DNA of 64,000 nucleotides from Fretibacter rubidus (lineage in GTDB: Bacteria; Pseudomonadota; Alphaproteobacteria; Caulobacterales; Maricaulaceae): positions 1,550,001 to 1,614,000 of the forward strand of contig NZ_CP163423.1 of the NCBI RefSeq assembly GCF_041429785.1, in the 5' to 3' direction. Under the pieces are notes generated by a model. The model was not told the origin of the DNA. It was given only the letters and a program-made list of their open reading frames with translations, and searched no databases. The position numbers and the translations under genes were made by a program. Positions within the stretch are counted from its first letter, which is position 1, and every line of letters starts with the position of its first letter. Below are positions 9,105 to 17,744 of this stretch, in pieces.

Positions 9105-10253
9105 ATGGCGATCAATGAACCCTCCTTCCAAGGTGAAGGTAAACCTTGGAAAGTTTTAGTTATCGGCGCTGGCATTGGCGGCTTATCGGCTGGCATTGCT
9201 CTCCGGAAACAGGGGTATGACGTCGAGATGATTGAAAAAGACCCGGAATGGACGGTCTATGGTGTCGGTATCATTCAGCAAAATAACGTCATTCGCGCCA
9301 TGTATGAGCTTGGCGTGATTGATGATTATATCGATGCGGGTTACGGTTTTGATCACGTTAAAATTTTCGCGCCAAACGGCATGGAAGTCGCCAAAATACC
9401 TCTTCCGCCTCTCGTTGAAGGATATCCGGCCAATGCTGGTATTGCGCGCCCTGCCTTACAAAAAGTTTTGGCTGAAAACACAAAAAAATCAGGAGCAGAG
9501 ATTCGCCTTGGCCTAACGGCAGCGGAAATAAATGACAGAGGCGACTATGTTGATGTGACCTTCAGCGATGGCAGCAAAGGCCGCTATGATCTCGTAATCG
9601 GAGCGGACGGTGTTTATTCTCAAACCCGCAGTACATTATTCCCGGACATACCTGGCCCGGAATTTACTGGGCAATCTGTCTGGCGTTACAACTTTGACCG
9701 TCCTGAAGATATGGAAGGTTTGCATGTTTATAATGGAAAAATCGGGGTCGGCCTTGTTCCGATGTCAGAAGACAAAATATATATGTTCGTAACAACTCCA
9801 GAACCAACACGGCCATATTTTGAAAAATCAACTTTGGCTCAGGAGATGAAGGACAGACTTCAACAAGCTTGCCATACGCTTCATCATTACGCTGACGACA
9901 TCACCGATAATGACGGCGTCGTTTACCGCCCTTTAGAATGGCTCATGATCGAAGGCGACTGGCACAAAGGCCGTGTCGCCTTGCTGGGTGACGCCGTTCA
10001 TTCGACGACTCCTCATCTGGGCCAAGGCGCAGGGCTTGCTATCGAGGATGCTCTCGTGATCGCTGATGAGCTTTCAAAGGCCTCAACCCCTATTCAGGCC
10101 TTCGAAAACTATCGAAACAGACGGTTTGAGCGTTGCGACTATGTCGTGAAAAACAGTCTTGCTATTTGCTACGGACAACTCGGAAAAGGACCCTTGGTCG
10201 ACAACAGCAAAGCAACCGCAGAGTGTGTGGCCGTTGTCGCAAAACCTATTTAA
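9105..10253 (+). CDS. FAD-dependent aromatic monooxygenase
   Basis: 382 residues of the PHBH/salicylate hydroxylase-like family, which hydroxylates aromatic rings with NAD(P)H and oxygen. The N-terminal dinucleotide motif is GAGIGGLSAG (from residue 21), the middle DG motif is GADGVYSQTRS, and the FAD ribityl-binding GD motif is GRVALLGDAVHSTTPHLGQGAG. TAAGGA stands before the ATG. It is transcribed with the other catabolic genes and gives the cluster a second oxygenase besides the P450, probably making the catechol or hydroquinone that the dioxygenase opens. Substrate not determinable from sequence. Confidence 0.92.
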   Translation: MAINEPSFQGEGKPWKVLVIGAGIGGLSAGIALRKQGYDVEMIEKDPEWTVYGVGIIQQNNVIRAMYELGVIDDYIDAGYGFDHVKIFAPNGMEVAKIPLPPLVEGYPANAGIARPALQKVLAENTKKSGAEIRLGLTAAEINDRGDYVDVTFSDGSKGRYDLVIGADGVYSQTRSTLFPDIPGPEFTGQSVWRYNFDRPEDMEGLHVYNGKIGVGLVPMSEDKIYMFVTTPEPTRPYFEKSTLAQEMKDRLQQACHTLHHYADDITDNDGVVYRPLEWLMIEGDWHKGRVALLGDAVHSTTPHLGQGAGLAIEDALVIADELSKASTPIQAFENYRNRRFERCDYVVKNSLAICYGQLGKGPLVDNSKATAECVAVVAKPI

Positions 10254-10266
10254 CAAGGAAAACTGA

Positions 10267-10590
10267 ATGTCCAATTTCACGAGCGTTACTGATATTCCAA
10301 CGCCAAATGCCGGCAAATATTTGCAACAAGTCTGCAAGCATTGGGCACATAATCTCGATGTTACGTTTGATTCTGAAAAAGGTAAAATCATCTTTCCAAA
10401 AGACGCACGAGGCGCAGATTGGCCTGATGAAGCCGTCGTAAAATTTGAAGCAAAACCCAATCATTTGACGTGTCAAATAAAGGCTAGCGCTGAAGGCCAG
10501 AGAGATGGGCTCAAAGGCGCTGTAGAACGCCACATAGATAGGTTCGCCTTTAGAGAGGGTGCTTTAACTTATAATTGGAATGATGGATAA
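10267..10590 (+). CDS. DUF2218 family protein
   Basis: 107-residue cytoplasmic protein of the DUF2218 type. The visible family pattern is an early TPNAGKYLQQVCKHWAH followed by beta-rich sequence and a C-terminal helix (GAVERHIDRFAFRE). No catalytic function is established for the family; members often sit near siderophore, redox or catabolic genes. AAGGA lies before the ATG. It ends the first tight run of the operon, with 60 bases to the next gene. Confidence 0.82.
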   Translation: MSNFTSVTDIPTPNAGKYLQQVCKHWAHNLDVTFDSEKGKIIFPKDARGADWPDEAVVKFEAKPNHLTCQIKASAEGQRDGLKGAVERHIDRFAFREGALTYNWNDG

Positions 10591-10650
10591 GAATGCGATT
10601 CAAAACATCGTTTTGAATGCCGCCCGAATTCTCATTGGCTTTAAGTTTCG

Positions 10651-11544
10651 ATGAAATTTTTATTATTTATGCGTCAACTTTTTCTAACTTTATTTGTCCT
10701 TTCTACATTGGGCTGTGCGCGAGAAATGACAACCGCGACGCAACAAGCGTGCACACTTGCCGATTCTAAAACAATCGCTCTGCCAGCAGCAAATGTCCTA
10801 TTAGGGTTGCACGCATATTACCCAGAAGAGCGAGAGAGAAAAGTACAGTTAGAGGCATTTGATATCGATGAAACAGAAGTCACAAACACCCAGTTTCGAA
10901 ATTTTATAATTGCTACAGGGTATGTGACGACTGCTGAAAAGATTCAGCCAGGTTCAAACGCGGCAGGTGGCGCCGTATTTAGGCCCCCTTCGGCAACCAA
11001 TCCGAATTGGTGGCAGTTCGTCGAGGGTGCAAATTGGCAAAATCCTGAAGGTCCAGACTCAACGATAGATGGACGTGAAAATCATCCTGTAGTTCAAGTT
11101 TCATTGGTCGATGCGAGAGCATATGCAGAATGGGCAGGTCGATCATTGCCGACTGAAGACCAGTGGGAATATGCGGCACGTGGCAGGTCTGATACGACTT
11201 ACGTTTGGGGGGAAGAACGCGCACCCGGTGGAGTTGAGAAAGCCAATACATGGCAAGGGGCCTTTCCAATTCAAAACACGGAAAAGGATGGCTACAGACT
11301 AACCGCACCAGTTGGATGTTTTGAACCCAATTCCTATGGCCTCTATGATATGATTGGCAATGTCTGGGAGTGGACACTTACCGAATATGAAGAAACACCC
11401 ACCCCAAATAGCTATGCAATAAAGGGGGGATCGTTTTTGTGTGCCCCAAATTACTGCGCCCGTTACCGCGCTCCAGCTCGCCAATCTCAAGAAGCTGACT
11501 TCTCAACAAATCACATCGGGTTTCGAACTGTAAGCCGAGAGTAA
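10651..11544 (+). CDS. Formylglycine-generating enzyme-like lipoprotein (SUMF1 family)
   Basis: 297 residues. The N-terminus is a lipoprotein-like signal peptide (LFVLSTLGC), so the mature protein should be in the periplasm or membrane-bound. The remainder is a full FGE-sulfatase domain: IDETEVTNTQFRNFI, NWWQFVEGANW, HPVVQVSLVDARAYAEWAG, LPTEDQWEYAARG, NVWEWT and GGSFLC. The two catalytic cysteines of true FGEs are kept with correct spacing (Cys264 and Cys269, C-x4-C before RYR), unlike many SUMF1-domain proteins that lack them. FGE converts the signature cysteine of sulfatases to formylglycine. A cysteine-type sulfatase lies at 1-477. An exported FGE in bacteria is unusual; the start could be Met7 (10669). 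Confidence 0.88.
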   Translation: MKFLLFMRQLFLTLFVLSTLGCAREMTTATQQACTLADSKTIALPAANVLLGLHAYYPEERERKVQLEAFDIDETEVTNTQFRNFIIATGYVTTAEKIQPGSNAAGGAVFRPPSATNPNWWQFVEGANWQNPEGPDSTIDGRENHPVVQVSLVDARAYAEWAGRSLPTEDQWEYAARGRSDTTYVWGEERAPGGVEKANTWQGAFPIQNTEKDGYRLTAPVGCFEPNSYGLYDMIGNVWEWTLTEYEETPTPNSYAIKGGSFLCAPNYCARYRAPARQSQEADFSTNHIGFRTVSRE

Positions 11545-11598
11545 TCGCACCGATACAGACAGTACAAAGCGAATGCGCTCAGAAAGAAAAGATAAAAT

Positions 11599-12294
11599 AT
11601 GTCCAAAGTTTACCATAGTCCAACTGAGGCCCTTCAAGGGCTTTGCAGAAATAATATGACAGTAATGTCGGGCGGATTTGGCCTTTGCGGAATTCCCGAA
11701 AATCTTATCGCTGCTTTGCGCGAAAGCGGCGCTAATAATCTCACAGTAATTTCAAATAATGCAGGCGTCGACGGTTTCGGCCTAGGGCAATTGCTCGAAA
11801 CCAAACAAATCTCCAAAATGGTAAGTTCTTATGTTGGTGAAAACAAAGAGTTCGAGCGGCAATATCTTGGCGGTGAGCTAGAACTGGAATTCAATCCGCA
11901 AGGGACGCTTGCTGAGCGCATACGCGCTGGCGGGGCCGGCATACCCGGGTTTTATACCAAAACCGGTGTCGGCACGGTCATCGCTGAAGGTAAGGAGCAT
12001 AAGAGCTTTCATGGGGATACATATATCATGGAAACAGCCCTCAAAGCAGACTTATCCATCATCAAAGCTTGGAAAGGTGATGCAGAGGGGAATCTAATTT
12101 TCAAAGCAACAGCTCGCAATTTTTCACCGATGATGGCGATGGCTGGCGCGATGACTGTCGCTGAAGTGGATGAAATAGTACCTGTCGGAACACTTGACCC
12201 TAACTTTATTCATACACCGGGTATATTCGTACAACGTATTGTTCAGGCCGTTTGCGAAAAGCGAATAGAACAACGCACGGTTAGAGAGGTATAA
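11599..12294 (+). CDS. scoA: 3-oxoacid CoA-transferase, subunit A
   Basis: 231-residue alpha subunit of a succinyl-CoA:3-ketoacid-type CoA-transferase. Typical segments are SGGFGLCGIPENLI, SNNAGVDGFGLG, SSYVGENKEFERQYL and GIPGFYTKTGVGT. It forms a heteromer with the product of the next gene, 3 bases downstream. In an aromatic pathway such a pair activates a ring-cleavage product (for example beta-ketoadipate) or acetoacetate with CoA from succinyl-CoA. Whether it is PcaI-like or acetoacetate-specific cannot be told from sequence alone. Confidence 0.93.
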   Translation: MSKVYHSPTEALQGLCRNNMTVMSGGFGLCGIPENLIAALRESGANNLTVISNNAGVDGFGLGQLLETKQISKMVSSYVGENKEFERQYLGGELELEFNPQGTLAERIRAGGAGIPGFYTKTGVGTVIAEGKEHKSFHGDTYIMETALKADLSIIKAWKGDAEGNLIFKATARNFSPMMAMAGAMTVAEVDEIVPVGTLDPNFIHTPGIFVQRIVQAVCEKRIEQRTVREV

Positions 12295-12297
12295 GCG

Positions 12298-12933
12298 ATG
12301 GCTTGGTCAAGAGACGAAATGGCTGCAATCGCAGCGGGAGAACTGCAAAACGGGTTTTATGTCAATTTGGGGATTGGAATTCCCACATTAGTTGCCAACC
12401 ATATACCGTCAGATATGGATGTGACGTTGCAATCTGAAAATGGAATGCTAGGCATGGGCCCTTTTCCGACAGAAGATGCAGTTGACGCCGACTTAATCAA
12501 CGCAGGAAAACAAACAATTACGACATTACCAAAGTCCAGTTTTTTTGATAGTGCCACCAGCTTTGCCATGATCCGAGGTGGTCATATTGATTTATCAATT
12601 TTAGGCGCGATGGAGGTCTCAGAAACTGGAGATATTGCCAACTGGATGATCCCAGGAAAAATGGTCAAAGGCATGGGTGGAGCTATGGATTTAGTGGCAG
12701 GCGTAAAGCGGTGCATTGCTGTTTTTGACCACACGAATAAACGTGGAGAAAGTAAGTTTCTCAAGTCATGCACGCTTCCTCTCACGGGTAAGGCGTGTAT
12801 CCAAATGGTCATTACAGATTTGGGAGTATTCGACTGGGACAACTCACAAAATAGCTTTCGATTGCGCACCCTTGCACCGAGTGTGACCTTGGATGAGATA
12901 AAAGATAAAACTGAGGCAAACATCATTTGGTGA
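12298..12933 (+). CDS. scoB: 3-oxoacid CoA-transferase, subunit B
   Basis: 211-residue beta subunit with the catalytic glutamate in the motif QSENGMLGMGP, preceded by NLGIGIPTLVA. The C-terminal part keeps LDLVAGVKRCIAVFDHT-like and TDLGVFD segments. It follows subunit A directly and has AGAGGT before its ATG. It is the last gene of the plus-strand catabolic block. About 140 bases of gene-free DNA separate it from the convergent fructokinase gene. Confidence 0.93.
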   Translation: MAWSRDEMAAIAAGELQNGFYVNLGIGIPTLVANHIPSDMDVTLQSENGMLGMGPFPTEDAVDADLINAGKQTITTLPKSSFFDSATSFAMIRGGHIDLSILGAMEVSETGDIANWMIPGKMVKGMGGAMDLVAGVKRCIAVFDHTNKRGESKFLKSCTLPLTGKACIQMVITDLGVFDWDNSQNSFRLRTLAPSVTLDEIKDKTEANIIW

Positions 12934-13073
12934 TAGTCATCCCGGGCAATGCCAGGACTAGATCGGCTTCAGTTTTGTGCCACAACACGCCTAAAACAAA
13001 AGACATTAAGCAGTGTATGCGACGCCAACAGTCCAAGAGAGGCTAGGTCGCTTAATAAAGTTAAATTCAATGA

Positions 13074-13997
13074 CTAAAGGTTAGACTTAGCCAAACTTGC
13101 CCCGCCAAAGAGGCCTGCATCGTCGCCTAATTCTGGTGTAACTATCAAGTTATCTATCTCATCCTTTGATTGTCCGAGATAATTGTTCATTAGTTGAGCA
13201 TATTGATGCCGCACATTCCCAATCAGGTGAGGCGCTAACATCAAACCGCCTCCTAAGACAATTTTATCAGGGCGCAGCATTAAAGACAGCACATTGCAGG
13301 CTTGGGCCAAGTAATAAGCTTCAATATCCCAGCCTACATGCCCTTCCGGTAGCTCCGTCGGATCCCCAAAGCGGCGTGTCATAGCCGCCGCAGAGGCAAG
13401 TCCCTCCAAGCAATCTCCATGTATAGAGCAGCCGCCTGAAAACGCTTTATCGGCGTCATGACGCTGCACTCTGACATGTCCAAATTCAGGGTGGTTGGGC
13501 TTCCCAATGAGGCTACCATTGGCGAAAAGGCCGGCCCCTATACCTGTTCCAATCGTAACATAGGCGGCGGTATTCACGCCTTTCGCAGCCCCCCATTCCA
13601 TTTCAGCTAAGAGAGCGCCGTTAACATCAGTGTCTATCGCGACAGGAATTGAGAGCTCCTGCTCGAAATAGTCTTTCAAGTTTGTTGCAGCCCAACCGAG
13701 TTTAGGGCCATCCAATATCATTCCGTAATTTGATGAGTTGGGATCAACATCGATAGGTCCGAATGATGCGATACCCATAGCGCTGGCATTAATGCCTTTA
13801 GCGGATTGCTCTTGGAAGAAGGCAGCGCATCTCGATAAGGTCTCATTTGGGTTTGTGGTAGGAATACGCACGCCGGCTAAGACTCTACGGTCATTTTGCT
13901 CATCCTCCACCTGAATCAGGGCGCACTTGAATGTTGTTCCGCCAGCATCAATCGCTGCAAAAATGGGCGCAGGTTCCAAACCGTCGTTTAAAGCCAT
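13074..13997 (-). CDS. ROK-family fructokinase
   Basis: 307-residue sugar kinase. The phosphate-binding DAGGTTFK is at residues 18-24, the catalytic aspartate is in DTDVNGA (Asp124), and TIGTGIGAG is the second ATP motif. EFGHVRV plus the zinc-binding cluster CSIHGDC (Cys190-His193-Cys196) followed by LEGLAS is the pattern of Mak/YdhR/GmuE fructokinases rather than glucokinases. It would phosphorylate fructose released by the GH68-like hydrolase at 15598-16698. It is divergent from the symporter gene, and the shared promoter region contains a LacI-type palindrome at 14076-14089. Confidence 0.88.
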   Translation of the reverse strand: MALNDGLEPAPIFAAIDAGGTTFKCALIQVEDEQNDRRVLAGVRIPTTNPNETLSRCAAFFQEQSAKGINASAMGIASFGPIDVDPNSSNYGMILDGPKLGWAATNLKDYFEQELSIPVAIDTDVNGALLAEMEWGAAKGVNTAAYVTIGTGIGAGLFANGSLIGKPNHPEFGHVRVQRHDADKAFSGGCSIHGDCLEGLASAAAMTRRFGDPTELPEGHVGWDIEAYYLAQACNVLSLMLRPDKIVLGGGLMLAPHLIGNVRHQYAQLMNNYLGQSKDEIDNLIVTPELGDDAGLFGGASLAKSNL

Positions 13998-14075
13998 AAA
14001 ATTACCTTTCTAAGGACAGTTCCTGTCTAATATATATCCAATGTCTGGCCGAATATGCGTGAAAATAAAATAAAT

Positions 14076-14089
14076 TGCAATCGATTGTA
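14076..14089. promoter_or_regulatory. LacI-type operator, copy 1
   Basis: TGCAATCGATTGTA, a near-perfect palindrome centred on CG, lies between the divergent fructokinase and symporter genes. Matching copies are at 19311, 23552 and 23574. The centred CG dyad is typical of LacI/GalR proteins, and a LacI gene is in the locus (16695-17708). Confidence 0.78.
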
Positions 14090-14191
14090 TTTCTGGTTAT
14101 ACAAGGCAATAAGCGAAATCAAAGAGCGCTGGAAACACATTTACAGCCGTCAAAGTTGCATCCGTAAGACGAAGCTTTAGGGGAAACGACA

Positions 14192-15589
14192 ATGAGATCA
14201 GAAAAGCCTGACACCGCCCCCTTATCCATTGGTGAAAAAGTTGGCTATGGCCTCGGCGACATGGCTTCGAACTTCTATATGGGGTTCTTTGGTATTTTCC
14301 TGCTTTATTACTACACGGATGTTTGGGGTATTTCCCCTGCCGCCGTTGGTGTGATGTTCCTTGTCACCAAAATTATCGATGCTTTTAGTGATCCCGCGAT
14401 GGGACTGTTGGCCGACAGAACAGAGTCCCGTTGGGGTAAGTATCGGCCTTACCTTTTATGGGTAGCCGTGCCTTACGCAGCACTTGGTTACTTATTGTTT
14501 TTAGGCCCCGACCTCTCGCAAAGCGGAAAATTAATCTTCGCCTATGTCTCTTATTCGCTTGTTATGCTGGGATATACGGCGATTAACGTACCATATTCCG
14601 CGCTGCTGGCCGTTATATCCCCCGTTGCCATTGAACGCACCAAAGCTACGCAATTCCGTTTTGTTTTTGCCTCTCTCGGAACATTGGTTGTCAGCGCGAC
14701 GACAAAACCGCTTGTTGAATTGCTCGGAGGTGGCAATGAGGTGCTAGGCTTCCGCCTGACAATCATTCTCTTCGCTATCCTCACTGTCATTCTTTTCTGG
14801 ACTACATTTGCTACGACCAAGGAGCGGATTAAGCCTGAAAAACACAGCTCAAGCGCAGCGGACGACATGGCTGTTCTACTCAAAAATATATCGTGGATTG
14901 TATTAGCGCTTTCAGGCATTTTAGTCGTCATAGGATTGATAAGCCGCGTCTCATCCGCCGCATTTTATATGAAATATAATGTTGCTGACGGGAGTGAGAA
15001 AATCTTGTGGTGGATGGACAGAACCTCCTTGCTCATAACTTTAGGATTCGTCGGGCAACTCTTTGGGGCTCTGTTGACGCCAACATTTTTACGCGTGTTC
15101 GATAAACGCCAGTTGATGATTTTTGCCAATATTTTAAATGCAGCCTTGCTTATCGGCTGTTACTTTGTTCCGCCGGAAAATTATTGGGTAACGGTATTTT
15201 TTCATAGCGCCAGTATTTTCTGCTTCGGCATTATAATTACTCTCCTTTTTGCAATGTACACAGATTGCGCGGAATATGGGGAATGGAAATCTGGGAAAAA
15301 CAGCGCAGGACTCACGGTTTCGGCCTCGATGTTTTCGCTTAAAGCCGGGTCTGCTATTGGTAGCGCTGTGCCAGCCTTCATCCTCGCTGCGTTCGGGTTC
15401 ATTGCCAACCAAACCCAAACACCTGAGTCCCTTCAGGGTATACGAATCATGTTCAATTTTGTGCCAGCGATTTTCTTTTTCATCGCTGGTGTGCTCATGG
15501 TGTTTTACAAACTCAACGGAGCGACGGTTAAGAGAATGGAGCGCGAACTTCTAGCTCGCCGTTCTGACACGTCCTCTACATCAATATAA
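14192..15589 (+). CDS. GPH-family sugar:cation symporter (MFS)
   Basis: 465 residues with about 12 membrane helices. The N-terminus (LSIGEKVGYGLGDMASNFYM) and FSDPAMGLLADRTESRWGKYRPYLLW are hallmarks of glycoside-pentoside-hexuronide:cation symporters (MelB, LacS, and sucrose carriers of the group). The second-half family motif DCAEYGEWKSGKNSAGLTVS is also present. It would bring an intact oligosaccharide or disaccharide across the inner membrane. It starts 102 bases after the LacI-type palindrome and is followed after 8 bases by an intracellular GH68-like hydrolase, so sucrose or a short fructoside is the likely cargo. Confidence 0.92.
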   Translation: MRSEKPDTAPLSIGEKVGYGLGDMASNFYMGFFGIFLLYYYTDVWGISPAAVGVMFLVTKIIDAFSDPAMGLLADRTESRWGKYRPYLLWVAVPYAALGYLLFLGPDLSQSGKLIFAYVSYSLVMLGYTAINVPYSALLAVISPVAIERTKATQFRFVFASLGTLVVSATTKPLVELLGGGNEVLGFRLTIILFAILTVILFWTTFATTKERIKPEKHSSSAADDMAVLLKNISWIVLALSGILVVIGLISRVSSAAFYMKYNVADGSEKILWWMDRTSLLITLGFVGQLFGALLTPTFLRVFDKRQLMIFANILNAALLIGCYFVPPENYWVTVFFHSASIFCFGIIITLLFAMYTDCAEYGEWKSGKNSAGLTVSASMFSLKAGSAIGSAVPAFILAAFGFIANQTQTPESLQGIRIMFNFVPAIFFFIAGVLMVFYKLNGATVKRMERELLARRSDTSSTSI

Positions 15590-15597
15590 CTGTTTGA

Positions 15598-16698
15598 ATG
15601 ATGACTAAGCCCATGAAAACTATCGTGACCGATAGAGAGCCACTGCCTATCCCGGCTCCTTACCCAATGCCGTTTAGCGCGACGATTGCGCATCCCAATC
15701 TTATGCTCTGGGATAGTTGGTGTTACGCAGAGGGCGGAGATTGGCATTTGTATTGCTTGGCTCTCTCTAAAATTGACGGCAACGGCGAGCGCATATATCC
15801 GGAAGATCGCAATCAGCACAAATTCCACGTTCGCCATTTCAAGAGCCATGATAAAGGGCAGAGCTGGTTTGATTGCGGCGTTTTCCAACAACCTCATATC
15901 ACGCCAAATGGTTATTTTGATCGTAATATCTGGAGCGGTTCCGTCCTTCCCCTACCGGATGGCCGCTTTATTACGGGGTTTACTGGAATCCGCGAAATTT
16001 CCGGCGATCGTCCATTTCTCCAGTCAATTGGCATAGCTATTTCCGATGATGGTATGCGCGCTGAACATGCCCAACCTGAACCCCTGTCCTGTCCGCTGCG
16101 CGATTACGATCAAATCACTGCGCTCGGATATTATTTGGGACCGAAAGAAACGCTGGGCCATAAAGACGGCGAAGAAGGCGGGCCAATTCTTTCTTGGCGA
16201 GATCCGTTTTTATTTCGTGAGCTGGATGGAACGCTACAAGCGGTCTGGTCTGCGAAAGTCTCCCCAAAAGAAGGCGCTATGGCGCATGCAACTTTAATTG
16301 AAACGAGAGTTGGTTTCGAAATTGAAACCCTGCATCCTCCCCTAACTTATCCTGACGGCGACTTGTTCACGCAGGCTGAAGTTCCGAAGATTTATTTCAA
16401 CGCCCAAACGGGTAATTACTTTTGCGTTCTCGCAGCATGCGACCGTCTCTATGAAGGGCAGGATGATAGTGAAGTGACGAAAGTCACACGGCTTTATCGC
16501 GCGAAAGCTCTGAGAGGGCCATGGGCACCTTTTGAGGACTCTGGATCACGATTGAAGGGCCTTGAGCACCTTTTTGGCGGCAGCATAATTGAGACAGATT
16601 TTGAGGCACGCGAAATGACAATGCTGGCACCATATACTGAAATGGCAGATGACGAAATCGAACTCACTTTCGCACCGCCAGTTAAGATAGAGTACTAG
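15598..16698 (+). CDS. GH68/GH32-like fructoside hydrolase (clan GH-J five-bladed propeller)
   Basis: 366 residues without a signal peptide, so cytoplasmic. The three catalytic blocks of clan GH-J are in order: WDSW with nucleophile Asp39, SWRDPFLF with transition-state stabiliser Asp202, and AEVPKIYF with acid/base Glu261. NIWSGSVLPLPDGRF matches the GH68 WSGS block. GH68 enzymes are usually secreted levansucrases; an intracellular member beside a symporter and a fructokinase suggests hydrolysis of imported sucrose or fructo-oligosaccharide. Start chosen at 15598; Met6 is possible. The stop overlaps the end of the convergent LacI gene by 4 bases. Confidence 0.82.
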   Translation: MMTKPMKTIVTDREPLPIPAPYPMPFSATIAHPNLMLWDSWCYAEGGDWHLYCLALSKIDGNGERIYPEDRNQHKFHVRHFKSHDKGQSWFDCGVFQQPHITPNGYFDRNIWSGSVLPLPDGRFITGFTGIREISGDRPFLQSIGIAISDDGMRAEHAQPEPLSCPLRDYDQITALGYYLGPKETLGHKDGEEGGPILSWRDPFLFRELDGTLQAVWSAKVSPKEGAMAHATLIETRVGFEIETLHPPLTYPDGDLFTQAEVPKIYFNAQTGNYFCVLAACDRLYEGQDDSEVTKVTRLYRAKALRGPWAPFEDSGSRLKGLEHLFGGSIIETDFEAREMTMLAPYTEMADDEIELTFAPPVKIEY

Positions 16699-17708
16699 CC
16701 TGCGCCGCACGACCCCCGAACAATTAGCTCCGTGGTCGTGAATTGCGAACTGGCTTTTTTGCCCTTTATTTTCTTTAGCAAGAGATCGACCATAAGCTGA
16801 CCGCCTTGGGCAATGTTCTGATTGATCGTCGTCAAGGACGGCGTCGACATGGCAGCTTGGCCGATATTGTCATACCCCACGACGGAGACATCTTCCGGGA
16901 TAGATTTATTCTTCGATCGCAAGGCATGAATGGCCGCCATAGCCAAGACGTCCGAAGCGGCAAAAACGGCATCAAAATCTTGCCCTGACTCAATGTATAC
17001 CACAACTGCATCAAAGGCCGATTGTCCGCCGAAGTTCAGCTTTAAAATAGCGTTTGGATCATACGCTGTACCCGCTTCATTATGGGCCTGAATTAAGCCT
17101 TTGTAGCGCAGAGCAACTTCTGGCAAATCAATGTCGCCCAGAAACAAAATACGCTTCCGGCCCAGCTTGAGTAAATGCGATGTGGCAAGCTTCCCGCCTT
17201 TTACATTATCACTCCCCACAAGCGTATAGGATGGTTCGCCATCAGCGCCCCCCCAGACGACAATTTTACTATTGGTCGCGCTCATCGCGTTAAGGCGTTC
17301 GCTTCTACCCGCTTGCCCGATGACAATTAGGCCATCCGCGCGCCCAGAACGGAGAAGCCGCCGTTCAGCAATAACCATCTCATCTTTTGGCACGGATACA
17401 ATCAAATCATAGCCGTGCTCAGACGCTGCATTAGACACAGACCCAACCATTTCCAAAAAAAACGGATCTGAAATTGTTTGCTCAGACCCGGGCGCTAAAG
17501 GGATAACAATACCGATGGCTTCACTAGATTGCTTGCGCAAATTACGCGCCGCTATATTGACGGTATAGCCGATTTCATCTGCAATTTTTAAAATGGCTTC
17601 TTTCGTATGCGGTTTCACCAATGGGCTATCATTTAGAGCACGAGAGACTGTTGAAATGTCAACTTTTGCAAGCCGCGCGAGTTCTGACATTGTTACTTTT
17701 TTGGCCAT
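16695..17708 (-). CDS. LacI-family transcriptional regulator
   Basis: 337 residues. The N-terminal helix-turn-helix and hinge are clear (MSELARLAKVDISTVSRALN, then the hinge near residue 55 with NIAARNLRKQ), followed by a periplasmic-binding-protein-like sensor domain (IGIVIPLAP, SDPFFLEMVG, DVSVVGYDNIGQAAMSTP). It lies 36 bases downstream of the first halogenase-like gene on the same strand, so the two are probably cotranscribed. Four palindromes of the LacI type in this locus are its likely operators, giving a local repressor induced by the fructoside or a derivative. Confidence 0.94.
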   Translation of the reverse strand: MAKKVTMSELARLAKVDISTVSRALNDSPLVKPHTKEAILKIADEIGYTVNIAARNLRKQSSEAIGIVIPLAPGSEQTISDPFFLEMVGSVSNAASEHGYDLIVSVPKDEMVIAERRLLRSGRADGLIVIGQAGRSERLNAMSATNSKIVVWGGADGEPSYTLVGSDNVKGGKLATSHLLKLGRKRILFLGDIDLPEVALRYKGLIQAHNEAGTAYDPNAILKLNFGGQSAFDAVVVYIESGQDFDAVFAASDVLAMAAIHALRSKNKSIPEDVSVVGYDNIGQAAMSTPSLTTINQNIAQGGQLMVDLLLKKIKGKKASSQFTTTELIVRGSCGAG

Positions 17709-17744
17709 ATTTTACTCTTAACCATTCTCGACGGGTAATCAATT

